A stretch of DNA of 64,000 bases from Membranipora membranacea (taxonomy: Eukaryota > Bryozoa > Gymnolaemata > Cheilostomatida > Membraniporidae): contig OU612071.1 in NCBI GenBank assembly GCA_914767715.1, positions 24,921,681 through 24,985,680 of the forward strand. The letters run 5' to 3'. The notes below the pieces were generated by a model. The model did not search any database. It was not told where the DNA came from and saw nothing but the letters and a program-made list of their open reading frames with translations. The translations under genes and the position numbers were made by a program. Of the stretch, positions 1 through 11,858 are shown one piece after another (the stretch's first letter is position 1; each line of letters starts with the position of its first letter).

Positions 1-3000
1 TGGGGCCCTCCTTGCGCGTTCAGCTTCCCCCGCACCGAATCTGGGCCACGCCGCGAAGGGCTGGGGCCCTCCTTGCGCGTTCAGCTTCCCCCGCACCGAA
101 TCTGGGCCACGCCGCGAAGGGCTGGGGCCCTCCTTGCGCGTTCAGCTTCCCCCGCACCGAATCTGGGCCACGCCGCGAAGGGCTGGGGCCCTCCTTGCGC
201 GTTCAGCTTCCCCCGCACCGAATCTGGGCCACGCCGCGAAGGGCTGGGGCCCTCCTTGCGCGTTCAGCTTCCCCCGCACCGAATCTGGGCCACGCCGCGA
301 AGGGCTGGGGCCCTCCTTGCGCGTTCAGCTTCCCCCGCACCGAATCTGGGCCACGCCGCGAAGGGCTGGGGCCCTCCTTGCGCGTTCAGCTTCCCCCGCA
401 CCGAATCTGGGCCACGCCGCGAAGGGCTGGGGCCCTCCTTGCGCGTTCAGCTTCCCCCGCACCGAATCTGGGCCACGCCGCGAAGGGCTGGGGCCCTCCT
501 TGCGCGTTCAGCTTCCCCCGCACCGAATCTGGGCCACGCCGCGAAGGGCTGGGGCCCTCCTTGCGCGTTCAGCTTCCCCCGCACCGAATCTGGGCCACGC
601 CGCGAAGGGCTGGGGCCCTCCTTGCGCGTTCAGCTTCCCCCGCACCGAATCTGGGCCACGCCGCGAAGGGCTGGGGCCCTCCTTGCGCGTTCAGCTTCCC
701 CCGCACCGAATCTGGGCCACGCCGCGAAGGGCTGGGGCCCTCCTTGCGCGTTCAGCTTCCCCCGCACCGAATCTGGGCCACGCCGCGAAGGGCTGGGGCC
801 CTCCTTGCGCGTTCAGCTTCCCCCGCACCGAATCTGGGCCACGCCGCGAAGGGCTGGGGCCCTCCTTGCGCGTTCAGCTTCCCCCGCACCGAATCTGGGC
901 CACGCCGCGAAGGGCTGGGGCCCTCCTTGCGCGTTCAGCTTCCCCCGCACCGAATCTGGGCCACGCCGCGAAGGGCTGGGGCCCTCCTTGCGCGTTCAGC
1001 TTCCCCCGCACCGAATCTGGGCCACGCCGCGAAGGGCTGGGGCCCTCCTTGCGCGTTCAGCTTCCCCCGCACCGAATCTGGGCCACGCCGCGAAGGGCTG
1101 GGGCCCTCCTTGCGCGTTCAGCTTCCCCCGCACCGAATCTGGGCCACGCCGCGAAGGGCTGGGGCCCTCCTTGCGCGTTCAGCTTCCCCCGCACCGAATC
1201 TGGGCCACGCCGCGAAGGGCTGGGGCCCTCCTTGCGCGTTCAGCTTCCCCCGCACCGAATCTGGGCCACGCCGCGAAGGGCTGGGGCCCTCCTTGCGCGT
1301 TCAGCTTCCCCCGCACCGAATCTGGGCCACGCCGCGAAGGGCTGGGGCCCTCCTTGCGCGTTCAGCTTCCCCCGCACCGAATCTGGGCCACGCCGCGAAG
1401 GGCTGGGGCCCTCCTTGCGCGTTCAGCTTCCCCCGCACCGAATCTGGGCCACGCCGCGAAGGGCTGGGGCCCTCCTTGCGCGTTCAGCTTCCCCCGCACC
1501 GAATCTGGGCCACGCCGCGAAGGGCTGGGGCCCTCCTTGCGCGTTCAGCTTCCCCCGCACCGAATCTGGGCCACGCCGCGAAGGGCTGGGGCCCTCCTTG
1601 CGCGTTCAGCTTCCCCCGCACCGAATCTGGGCCACGCCGCGAAGGGCTGGGGCCCTCCTTGCGCGTTCAGCTTCCCCCGCACCGAATCTGGGCCACGCCG
1701 CGAAGGGCTGGGGCCCTCCTTGCGCGTTCAGCTTCCCCCGCACCGAATCTGGGCCACGCCGCGAAGGGCTGGGGCCCTCCTTGCGCGTTCAGCTTCCCCC
1801 GCACCGAATCTGGGCCACGCCGCGAAGGGCTGGGGCCCTCCTTGCGCGTTCAGCTTCCCCCGCACCGAATCTGGGCCACGCCGCGAAGGGCTGGGGCCCT
1901 CCTTGCGCGTTCAGCTTCCCCCGCACCGAATCTGGGCCACGCCGCGAAGGGCTGGGGCCCTCCTTGCGCGTTCAGCTTCCCCCGCACCGAATCTGGGCCA
2001 CGCCGCGAAGGGCTGGGGCCCTCCTTGCGCGTTCAGCTTCCCCCGCACCGAATCTGGGCCACGCCGCGAAGGGCTGGGGCCCTCCTTGCGCGTTCAGCTT
2101 CCCCCGCACCGAATCTGGGCCACGCCGCGAAGGGCTGGGGCCCTCCTTGCGCGTTCAGCTTCCCCCGCACCGAATCTGGGCCACGCCGCGAAGGGCTGGG
2201 GCCCTCCTTGCGCGTTCAGCTTCCCCCGCACCGAATCTGGGCCACGCCGCGAAGGGCTGGGGCCCTCCTTGCGCGTTCAGCTTCCCCCGCACCGAATCTG
2301 GGCCACGCCGCGAAGGGCTGGGGCCCTCCTTGCGCGTTCAGCTTCCCCCGCACCGAATCTGGGCCACGCCGCGAAGGGCTGGGGCCCTCCTTGCGCGTTC
2401 AGCTTCCCCCGCACCGAATCTGGGCCACGCCGCGAAGGGCTGGGGCCCTCCTTGCGCGTTCAGCTTCCCCCGCACCGAATCTGGGCCACGCCGCGAAGGG
2501 CTGGGGCCCTCCTTGCGCGTTCAGCTTCCCCCGCACCGAATCTGGGCCACGCCGCGAAGGGCTGGGGCCCTCCTTGCGCGTTCAGCTTCCCCCGCACCGA
2601 ATCTGGGCCACGCCGCGAAGGGCTGGGGCCCTCCTTGCGCGTTCAGCTTCCCCCGCACCGAATCTGGGCCACGCCGCGAAGGGCTGGGGCCCTCCTTGCG
2701 CGTTCAGCTTCCCCCGCACCGAATCTGGGCCACGCCGCGAAGGGCTGGGGCCCTCCTTGCGCGTTCAGCTTCCCCCGCACCGAATCTGGGCCACGCCGCG
2801 AAGGGCTGGGGCCCTCCTTGCGCGTTCAGCTTCCCCCGCACCGAATCTGGGCCACGCCGCGAAGGGCTGGGGCCCTCCTTGCGCGTTCAGCTTCCCCCGC
2901 ACCGAATCTGGGCCACGCCGCGAAGGGCTGGGGCCCTCCTTGCGCGTTCAGCTTCCCCCGCACCGAATCTGGGCCACGCCGCGAAGGGCTGGGGCCCTCC

Positions 3001-4575
3001 TTGCGCGTTCAGCTTCCCCCGCACCGAATCTGGGCCACGCCGCGAAGGGCTGGGGCCCTCCTTGCGCGTTCAGCTTCCCCCGCACCGAATCTGGGCCACG
3101 CCGCGAAGGGCTGGGGCCCTCCTTGCGCGTTCAGCTTCCCCCGCACCGAATCTGGGCCACGCCGCGAAGGGCTGGGGCCCTCCTTGCGCGTTCAGCTTCC
3201 CCCGCACCGAATCTGGGCCACGCCGCGAAGGGCTGGGGCCCTCCTTGCGCGTTCAGCTTCCCCCGCACCGAATCTGGGCCACGCCGCGAAGGGCTGGGGC
3301 CCTCCTTGCGCGTTCAGCTTCCCCCGCACCGAATCTGGGCCACGCCGCGAAGGGCTGGGGCCCTCCTTGCGCGTTCAGCTTCCCCCGCACCGAATCTGGG
3401 CCACGCCGCGAAGGGCTGGGGCCCTCCTTGCGCGTTCAGCTTCCCCCGCACCGAATCTGGGCCACGCCGCGAAGGGCTGGGGCCCTCCTTGCGCGTTCAG
3501 CTTCCCCCGCACCGAATCTGGGCCACGCCGCGAAGGGCTGGGGCCCTCCTTGCGCGTTCAGCTTCCCCCGCACCGAATCTGGGCCACGCCGCGAAGGGCT
3601 GGGGCCCTCCTTGCGCGTTCAGCTTCCCCCGCACCGAATCTGGGCCACGCCGCGAAGGGCTGGGGCCCTCCTTGCGCGTTCAGCTTCCCCCGCACCGAAT
3701 CTGGGCCACGCCGCGAAGGGCTGGGGCCCTCCTTGCGCGTTCAGCTTCCCCCGCACCGAATCTGGGCCACGCCGCGAAGGGCTGGGGCCCTCCTTGCGCG
3801 TTCAGCTTCCCCCGCACCGAATCTGGGCCACGCCGCGAAGGGCTGGGGCCCTCCTTGCGCGTTCAGCTTCCCCCGCACCGAATCTGGGCCACGCCGCGAA
3901 GGGCTGGGGCCCTCCTTGCGCGTTCAGCTTCCCCCGCACCGAATCTGGGCCACGCCGCGAAGGGCTGGGGCCCTCCTTGCGCGTTCAGCTTCCCCCGCAC
4001 CGAATCTGGGCCACGCCGCGAAGGGCTGGGGCCCTCCTTGCGCGTTCAGCTTCCCCCGCACCGAATCTGGGCCACGCCGCGAAGGGCTGGGGCCCTCCTT
4101 GCGCGTTCAGCTTCCCCCGCACCGAATCTGGGCCACGCCGCGAAGGGCTGGGGCCCTCCTTGCGCGTTCAGCTTCCCCCGCACCGAATCTGGGCCACGCC
4201 GCGAAGGGCTGGGGCCCTCCTTGCGCGTTCAGCTTCCCCCGCACCGAATCTGGGCCACGCCGCGAAGGGCTGGGGCCCTCCTTGCGCGTTCAGCTTCCCC
4301 CGCACCGAATCTGGGCCACGCCGCGAAGGGCTGGGGCCCTCCTTGCGCGTTCAGCTTCCCCCGCACCGAATCTGGGCCACGCCGCGAAGGGCTGGGGCCC
4401 TCCTTGCGCGTTCAGCTTCCCCCGCACCGAATCTGGGCCACGCCGCGAAGGGCTGGGGCCCTCCTTGCGCGTTCAGCTTCCCCCGCACCGAATCTGGGCC
4501 ACGCCGCGAAGGGCTGGGGCCCTCCTTGCGCGTTCAGCTTCCCCCGCACCGAATCTGGGCCACGCCGCGAAGGGC

Positions 4576-5673
4576 TGGGGCCCTCCTTGCGCGTTCAGCT
4601 TCCCCCGCACCGAAGCTGGGCCACGCCGCGAAGGGCTGGGGCCCTCCTTGCGCGTTCAGCTTCCCCCGCACCGAAGCTGGGCCACGCCGCGAAGGGCTGG
4701 GGCCCTCCTTGCGCGTTCAGCTTCCCCCGCACCGAAGCTGGGCCACGCCGCGAAGGGCTGGGGCCCTCCTTGCGCGTTCAGCTTCCCCCGCACCGAAGCT
4801 GGGCCACGCCGCGAAGGGCTGGGGCCCTCCTTGCGCGTTCAGCTTCCCCCGCACCGAAGCTGGGCCACGCCGCGAAGGGCTGGGGCCCTCCTTGCGCGTT
4901 CAGCTTCCCCCGCACCGAAGCTGGGCCACGCCGCGAAGGGCTGGGGCCCTCCTTGCGCGTTCAGCTTCCCCCGCACCGAAGCTGGGCCACGCCGCGAAGG
5001 GCTGGGGCCCTCCTTGCGCGTTCAGCTTCCCCCGCACCGAAGCTGGGCCACGCCGCGAAGGGCTGGGGCCCTCCTTGCGCGTTCAGCTTCCCCCGCACCG
5101 AAGCTGGGCCACGCCGCGAAGGGCTGGGGCCCTCCTTGCGCGTTCAGCTTCCCCCGCACCGAAGCTGGGCCACGCCGCGAAGGGCTGGGGCCCTCCTTGC
5201 GCGTTCAGCTTCCCCCGCACCGAAGCTGGGCCACGCCGCGAAGGGCTGGGGCCCTCCTTGCGCGTTCAGCTTCCCCCGCACCGAAGCTGGGCCACGCCGC
5301 GAAGGGCTGGGGCCCTCCTTGCGCGTTCAGCTTCCCCCGCACCGAAGCTGGGCCACGCCGCGAAGGGCTGGGGCCCTCCTTGCGCGTTCAGCTTCCCCCG
5401 CACCGAATCTGGGCCACGCCGCGAAGGGCTGGGGCCCTCCTTGCGCGTTCAGCTTCCCCCGCACCGAAGCTGGGCCACGCCGCGAAGGGCTGGGGCCCTC
5501 CTTGCGCGTTCAGCTTCCCCCGCACCGAAGCTGGGCCACGCCGCGAAGGGCTGGGGCCCTCCTTGCGCGTTCAGCTTCCCCCGCACCGAAGCTGGGCCAC
5601 GCCGCGAAGGGCTGGGGCCCTCCTTGCGCGTTCAGCTTCCCCCGCACCGAAGCTGGGCCACGCCGCGAAGGGC
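4576..5673 (+). repeat. Variant block 1 of the 61-bp array (position-40 G)
   Basis: Units 76-88 and 90-93 carry G instead of T at unit position 40 (GAAGCTGG instead of GAATCTGG). Unit 89 (5369-5429) keeps T. Units 1-75 before and 94-125 after are all T. The block is therefore 13 G, 1 T, 4 G, a pattern expected from unequal exchange or gene conversion rather than independent mutation. Confidence 0.95.
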
Positions 5674-7625
5674 TGGGGCCCTCCTTGCGCGTTCAGCTTC
5701 CCCCGCACCGAATCTGGGCCACGCCGCGAAGGGCTGGGGCCCTCCTTGCGCGTTCAGCTTCCCCCGCACCGAATCTGGGCCACGCCGCGACGGGCTGGGG
5801 CCCTCCTTGCGCGTTCAGCTTCCCCCGCACCGAATCTGGGCCACGCCGCGAAGGGCTGGGGCCCTCCTTGCGCGTTCAGCTTCCCCCGCACCGAATCTGG
5901 GCCACGCCGCGAAGGGCTGGGGCCCTCCTTGCGCGTTCAGCTTCCCCCGCACCGAATCTGGGCCACGCCGCGAAGGGCTGGGGCCCTCCTTGCGCGTTCA
6001 GCTTCCCCCGCACCGAATCTGGGCCACGCCGCGAAGGGCTGGGGCCCTCCTTGCGCGTTCAGCTTCCCCCGCACCGAATCTGGGCCACGCCGCGAAGGGC
6101 TGGGGCCCTCCTTGCGCGTTCAGCTTCCCCCGCACCGAATCTGGGCCACGCCGCGAAGGGCTGGGGCCCTCCTTGCGCGTTCAGCTTCCCCCGCACCGAA
6201 TCTGGGCCACGCCGCGAAGGGCTGGGGCCCTCCTTGCGCGTTCAGCTTCCCCCGCACCGAATCTGGGCCACGCCGCGAAGGGCTGGGGCCCTCCTTGCGC
6301 GTTCAGCTTCCCCCGCACCGAATCTGGGCCACGCCGCGAAGGGCTGGGGCCCTCCTTGCGCGTTCAGCTTCCCCCGCACCGAATCTGGGCCACGCCGCGA
6401 AGGGCTGGGGCCCTCCTTGCGCGTTCAGCTTCCCCCGCACCGAATCTGGGCCACGCCGCGAAGGGCTGGGGCCCTCCTTGCGCGTTCAGCTTCCCCCGCA
6501 CCGAATCTGGGCCACGCCGCGAAGGGCTGGGGCCCTCCTTGCGCGTTCAGCTTCCCCCGCACCGAATCTGGGCCACGCCGCGAAGGGCTGGGGCCCTCCT
6601 TGCGCGTTCAGCTTCCCCCGCACCGAATCTGGGCCACGCCGCGAAGGGCTGGGGCCCTCCTTGCGCGTTCAGCTTCCCCCGCACCGAATCTGGGCCACGC
6701 CGCGAAGGGCTGGGGCCCTCCTTGCGCGTTCAGCTTCCCCCGCACCGAATCTGGGCCACGCCGCGAAGGGCTGGGGCCCTCCTTGCGCGTTCAGCTTCCC
6801 CCGCACCGAATCTGGGCCACGCCGCGAAGGGCTGGGGCCCTCCTTGCGCGTTCAGCTTCCCCCGCACCGAATCTGGGCCACGCCGCGAAGGGCTGGGGCC
6901 CTCCTTGCGCGTTCAGCTTCCCCCGCACCGAATCTGGGCCACGCCGCGAAGGGCTGGGGCCCTCCTTGCGCGTTCAGCTTCCCCCGCACCGAATCTGGGC
7001 CACGCCGCGAAGGGCTGGGGCCCTCCTTGCGCGTTCAGCTTCCCCCGCACCGAATCTGGGCCACGCCGCGAAGGGCTGGGGCCCTCCTTGCGCGTTCAGC
7101 TTCCCCCGCACCGAATCTGGGCCACGCCGCGAAGGGCTGGGGCCCTCCTTGCGCGTTCAGCTTCCCCCGCACCGAATCTGGGCCACGCCGCGAAGGGCTG
7201 GGGCCCTCCTTGCGCGTTCAGCTTCCCCCGCACCGAATCTGGGCCACGCCGCGAAGGGCTGGGGCCCTCCTTGCGCGTTCAGCTTCCCCCGCACCGAATC
7301 TGGGCCACGCCGCGAAGGGCTGGGGCCCTCCTTGCGCGTTCAGCTTCCCCCGCACCGAATCTGGGCCACGCCGCGAAGGGCTGGGGCCCTCCTTGCGCGT
7401 TCAGCTTCCCCCGCACCGAATCTGGGCCACGCCGCGAAGGGCTGGGGCCCTCCTTGCGCGTTCAGCTTCCCCCGCACCGAATCTGGGCCACGCCGCGAAG
7501 GGCTGGGGCCCTCCTTGCGCGTTCAGCTTCCCCCGCACCGAATCTGGGCCACGCCGCGAAGGGCTGGGGCCCTCCTTGCGCGTTCAGCTTCCCCCGCACC
7601 GAATCTGGGCCACGCCGCGAAGGGC

Positions 7626-8967
7626 TGGGGCCCTCCTTGCGCGTTCAGCTTCCCCCGCACCGAAGCTGGGCCACGCCGCGAAGGGCTGGGGCCCTCCTTG
7701 CGCGTTCAGCTTCCCCCGCACCGAAGCTGGGCCACGCCGCGAAGGGCTGGGGCCCTCCTTGCGCGTTCAGCTTCCCCCGCACCGAAGCTGGGCCACGCCG
7801 CGAAGGGCTGGGGCCCTCCTTGCGCGTTCAGCTTCCCCCGCACCGAAGCTGGGCCACGCCGCGAAGGGCTGGGGCCCTCCTTGCGCGTTCAGCTTCCCCC
7901 GCACCGAAGCTGGGCCACGCCGCGAAGGGCTGGGGCCCTCCTTGCGCGTTCAGCTTCCCCCGCACCGAAGCTGGGCCACGCCGCGAAGGGCTGGGGCCCT
8001 CCTTGCGCGTTCAGCTTCCCCCGCACCGAAGCTGGGCCACGCCGCGAAGGGCTGGGGCCCTCCTTGCGCGTTCAGCTTCCCCCGCACCGAAGCTGGGCCA
8101 CGCCGCGAAGGGCTGGGGCCCTCCTTGCGCGTTCAGCTTCCCCCGCACCGAAGCTGGGCCACGCCGCGAAGGGCTGGGGCCCTCCTTGCGCGTTCAGCTT
8201 CCCCCGCACCGAAGCTGGGCCACGCCGCGAAGGGCTGGGGCCCTCCTTGCGCGTTCAGCTTCCCCCGCACCGAAGCTGGGCCACGCCGCGAAGGGCTGGG
8301 GCCCTCCTTGCGCGTTCAGCTTCCCCCGCACCGAAGCTGGGCCACGCCGCGAAGGGCTGGGGCCCTCCTTGCGCGTTCAGCTTCCCCCGCACCGAAGCTG
8401 GGCCACGCCGCGAAGGGCTGGGGCCCTCCTTGCGCGTTCAGCTTCCCCCGCACCGAAGCTGGGCCACGCCGCGAAGGGCTGGGGCCCTCCTTGCGCGTTC
8501 AGCTTCCCCCGCACCGAAGCTGGGCCACGCCGCGAAGGGCTGGGGCCCTCCTTGCGCGTTCAGCTTCCCCCGCACCGAAGCTGGGCCACGCCGCGAAGGG
8601 CTGGGGCCCTCCTTGCGCGTTCAGCTTCCCCCGCACCGAAGCTGGGCCACGCCGCGAAGGGCTGGGGCCCTCCTTGCGCGTTCAGCTTCCCCCGCACCGA
8701 AGCTGGGCCACGCCGCGAAGGGCTGGGGCCCTCCTTGCGCGTTCAGCTTCCCCCGCACCGAAGCTGGGCCACGCCGCGAAGGGCTGGGGCCCTCCTTGCG
8801 CGTTCAGCTTCCCCCGCACCGAAGCTGGGCCACGCCGCGAAGGGCTGGGGCCCTCCTTGCGCGTTCAGCTTCCCCCGCACCGAAGCTGGGCCACGCCGCG
8901 AAGGGCTGGGGCCCTCCTTGCGCGTTCAGCTTCCCCCGCACCGAAGCTGGGCCACGCCGCGAAGGGC
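7626..8967 (+). repeat. Variant block 2 of the 61-bp array (position-40 G)
   Basis: Units 126-147 (22 units) are uninterrupted position-40 G variants and lie at the array edge, directly before the degenerate last unit. The preceding 32 units (94-125) are all T. Unit 95 alone carries an extra A-to-C at 5791. Confidence 0.95.
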
Positions 8968-9018
8968 TGGGGCCCTCCTTGCGCGTTCAGCTTCCCCCGC
9001 ATCGAACCTGGGCCACGC
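8968..9018 (+). repeat. Degenerate terminal unit of the 61-bp array
   Basis: The last unit has C-to-T at unit position 35 and C, a third allele, at position 40. It matches the consensus until about 9018 and then breaks into unrelated AT-rich DNA. Edge units that diverge while internal units stay uniform are typical of arrays homogenised from within. Confidence 0.9.
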
Positions 9019-11492
9019 TCGAATCAAGTTTTCGTTCAGGTATTCATTTTCAGTAGCTCGGTAGCTTTCCAACGGTATATGATATGTTGATATTCGGATC
9101 GGTCTTTGACATTAACTTAAGCACTGATAGCACAGACCAGCTGATATTACCCAGAAGTACACAACAATATAATATATTATATTATACAATAAATTATTTC
9201 ACTTTACAATCTAAAACACTGCTGAATAGCACAACGGTCCTGATGCTATCCTGTCTTAATGCTAACTGCTGTCTATACGTATTGTTGTGCCACTGATTTA
9301 CATGTGACAGTCTTTTGGTAAATGGTTTCACTTTGATGATATAGTGTTGTACACTCAGGTGCAGCTGGTGCAAGTATTACTGAGGTTGATGGTAACTTGT
9401 AGTTGTATTCTCTTTCTTCTTTTACTAGGAGTGATGGTCGATGTGTTGTGCTGTACTGGATTCGATATTATTTCAATTCTTGTTCATCGCTCTGGCGTTC
9501 AGGTCATCATATATATAGCAGAAGGTAGGGATGTAATACTAAGCTGATGCTAAAATAGAAATCTCCGCAAACCAGGGTTAATTTACAGTTGTAATACAAC
9601 ACCATTAAGTGTTGTTTTTATCTAAATAAAATCCTATCTACTGCTCAGTGACTTATATGGTTTCCTCGTTATCTCCCCCTACATTTCTTAAATTTGATGC
9701 AGAAACCATCACAAATTGATTGAAAGTTATTGTCCAGGCTTGGTGGTTGAATTACTATTTAATCCACGAAATGAATGCAAAAAATCATGAATTTCATAAA
9801 AAATTATGAAATGTTGGCAAAAACTTATCTGTTAACCAGATGACTCAATTAAAATGCACTTCTACATATGCTATGCTGTCAACTTTTTTTGCTAAACACA
9901 TTATGACGATATCAATATATGAATCATTTTGGGTCACTCTATCGCTATTTCCCTTCATTTAATGCAGCATTTCTTAAAATTTATTCTCAGTTTTCTCATA
10001 TAAACTTTTTATGCAAGCTGACACGGTACATTTATCCTCTATTGTATAGAACTAGGCACAGCATATAAAGGATTCCTTTGTTAACCAATGTTGAAACAAT
10101 GAAAAGCCCTGAATTGTATAGAGGCCTCACACTCAGCACAATACAATGATACAGTAAGACATGAAAAATGAAATCACTTAAAATGATAACAGATCATGAG
10201 CATCGAATGCTGACTTAGATTATTGTTCCTAAAAATGGAGATGGAACCCTTATTTAATTGTAAAAGCAGAATATAAAAATTACTTAGGTATGATAGAAGA
10301 ACCAGTAATTTTAGAAACCTCCACATGACAGAGAATATTAGGATTCTAAAACAGGGACCGGCAGATATATTCAATATTTTACCTTAGTCATTTCAGTACA
10401 CATGAATGGGGGTTAATGTGATCACAGTACACTCTTCATTTTTTAATACTTATAAGATAATTTGTCAAGTCTTATGAGCTTGCCTCTTCCACTTTCAGGC
10501 CACCAAGTTTCCGTATCTTGTCCAGATCATAACCTCACAGCAAATTTACACATCAAGCAACACTATTAGCACTGGTAATAGTAACAAATCTCGCAAATCC
10601 CTGTCAAAGAGAAGCAAATTCAAGCAGCATCCAAGCATTGTATCTCATAGCATCTTACATTGTACAGGGGCACACACAGCAATTCCACTGTGTTATGTTG
10701 TAATATTTCAAAACTTCTAGACTCTAGTGTTTTGTCAGATCAGGGAAACACATTTCTTCTCAACTGTGAACACTTGATTACGTATTTTTCACATGTTTTG
10801 AGTTCTGTGTATTGCCAGCGTTTCAAATAGGCCCAATATGATGATTAACCATAACCATAAACCCTGCTTGGTGATTGCACCTGGGTTTGTTATTGAAACA
10901 TCTTCTTGTGAAAACTACTCTGAGTTTGTTCACCTAAACAAGGATAGGTGTCTCCTGTCTCTTTGAAATAGTTTCATTGACATTGAGTTTACAATGGATG
11001 TGAAGCCTAATCCCCAAGAAACAATAGAGTGAAGGCTGATTATTATGGCTAGGTATTTACACATGAAAGTGTGCTATGTAATGTAATTTGATAAAATCTC
11101 TTATAAATGGTCTGTGTATGGTGGGTTCAATGAATGAGATTATCCTGTTATTGCCAAAATTTTTCAATGGCTGCTGCAGTGAGAGTTCGCTCCTGTAGAC
11201 TAGCTATATTGTAGAAAACAATATCAAATTCTTTGCAATTATGGATTTAAATTTAATTGCCTGAGTTTGATATTCCAGGGAGGGTGGGAGAGGGTATATC
11301 CCTCCCTGGTTATTTCAGACCATCATTTTACTGGTATTAATTTTAAATATGTGTAGATTGGTGTACCAAAATCAAGGATGAAGAAAATCAGTGCCCAGTG
11401 ACGTTGGCTATAGCTATTCGCTCAGATTGTAGGCAAAACATATGAAAGACATTTATTCTGTGTCACAGGAATTTCATGATGCAAGGCTGTTT
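9019..11492. other. AT-rich non-coding stretch
   Basis: Short open frames only, none resembling a known protein and none with convincing splice borders. I see no structured RNA or transposon ends here. Confidence 0.6.
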
Positions 11493-11858
11493 CAAACCAC
11501 TGCTGCCACACCGCCAAATGTGTGCTTATAGAATTCTGTGTAGCTCAAAATTAGTAAAATGAGGCTGCAATATCAGTATTGTCACCTAATGAGCAAATAA
11601 TTTGCACAAACTGATTGTCAAAATTAGGGTATGAAATTAATTATCTACCGCATAAGGTGACATAGTGATTGTCTTACTAGTGCACACGTCACGTCATAAG
11701 CTGGTGCGTAGATTTCATGCCCTGATTTTGAAGATCAGTTTGTGCAAATTATTTGTCCATTAGGTGACTATTATGAGATTTAAGTCTCAATTAATTATCT
11801 TGGAGCTATGCAGAATTCAATGAGCACAAATTTGCATGAGTGGCAGCAGTAGTTTAAG
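11493..11858. mobile_element. Fold-back MITE, family F2, copy 1
   Basis: Two inverted arms of about 145 bp (11493-11636 and 11713-11858) flank a spacer of roughly 75 bp. Each arm reads inward through ACTGCTGCCAC, then GTGCT, GAATTCTG, TAGCTC, GTCACCTAATG and AAATAATTTGCACAAACTGAT. No coding capacity. Related half or degraded copies occur at 26.2 and 60.3 kb, so this is a dispersed family. No clear target duplication was found, so the superfamily is unassigned. Confidence 0.85.

Larger units (their letters stand above)
1..9018 (+). repeat. 61-bp GC-rich tandem repeat array (minisatellite/satellite)
   Basis: The unit is 61 bp, starting TGGGGCCCTCCTTGCGCG and ending GCCGCGAAGGGC. It repeats head to tail 147 times, plus one partial, diverged unit (8968-9018). 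By count 44 of 61 bases are G or C and there are 7 CpG per unit, against AT-rich flanks. The only variants I found are T or G at unit position 40 (108 T, 39 G) and one A-to-C at 5791. Because 61 = 3x20+1 and the unit has no TAA, TAG or TGA on this strand, all three plus frames stay open for about 9 kb. The resulting ~3,000-residue frames are products of the period, not genes. The array continues beyond the left edge and stops abruptly at 9018. Its role (subtelomeric, centromeric or interspersed satellite) cannot be told from here. Confidence 0.99.

Noticed and set aside
1-9018. CRISPR-like array
   Set aside because: There are no unique spacers; the entire unit repeats without variation.
12-9090. 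Three overlapping ~3,000-codon open frames on the plus strand
   Set aside because: They arise from a stop-free 61-bp unit in all registers. They start at non-ATG codons, have no flanking gene signals, and code one periodic peptide.
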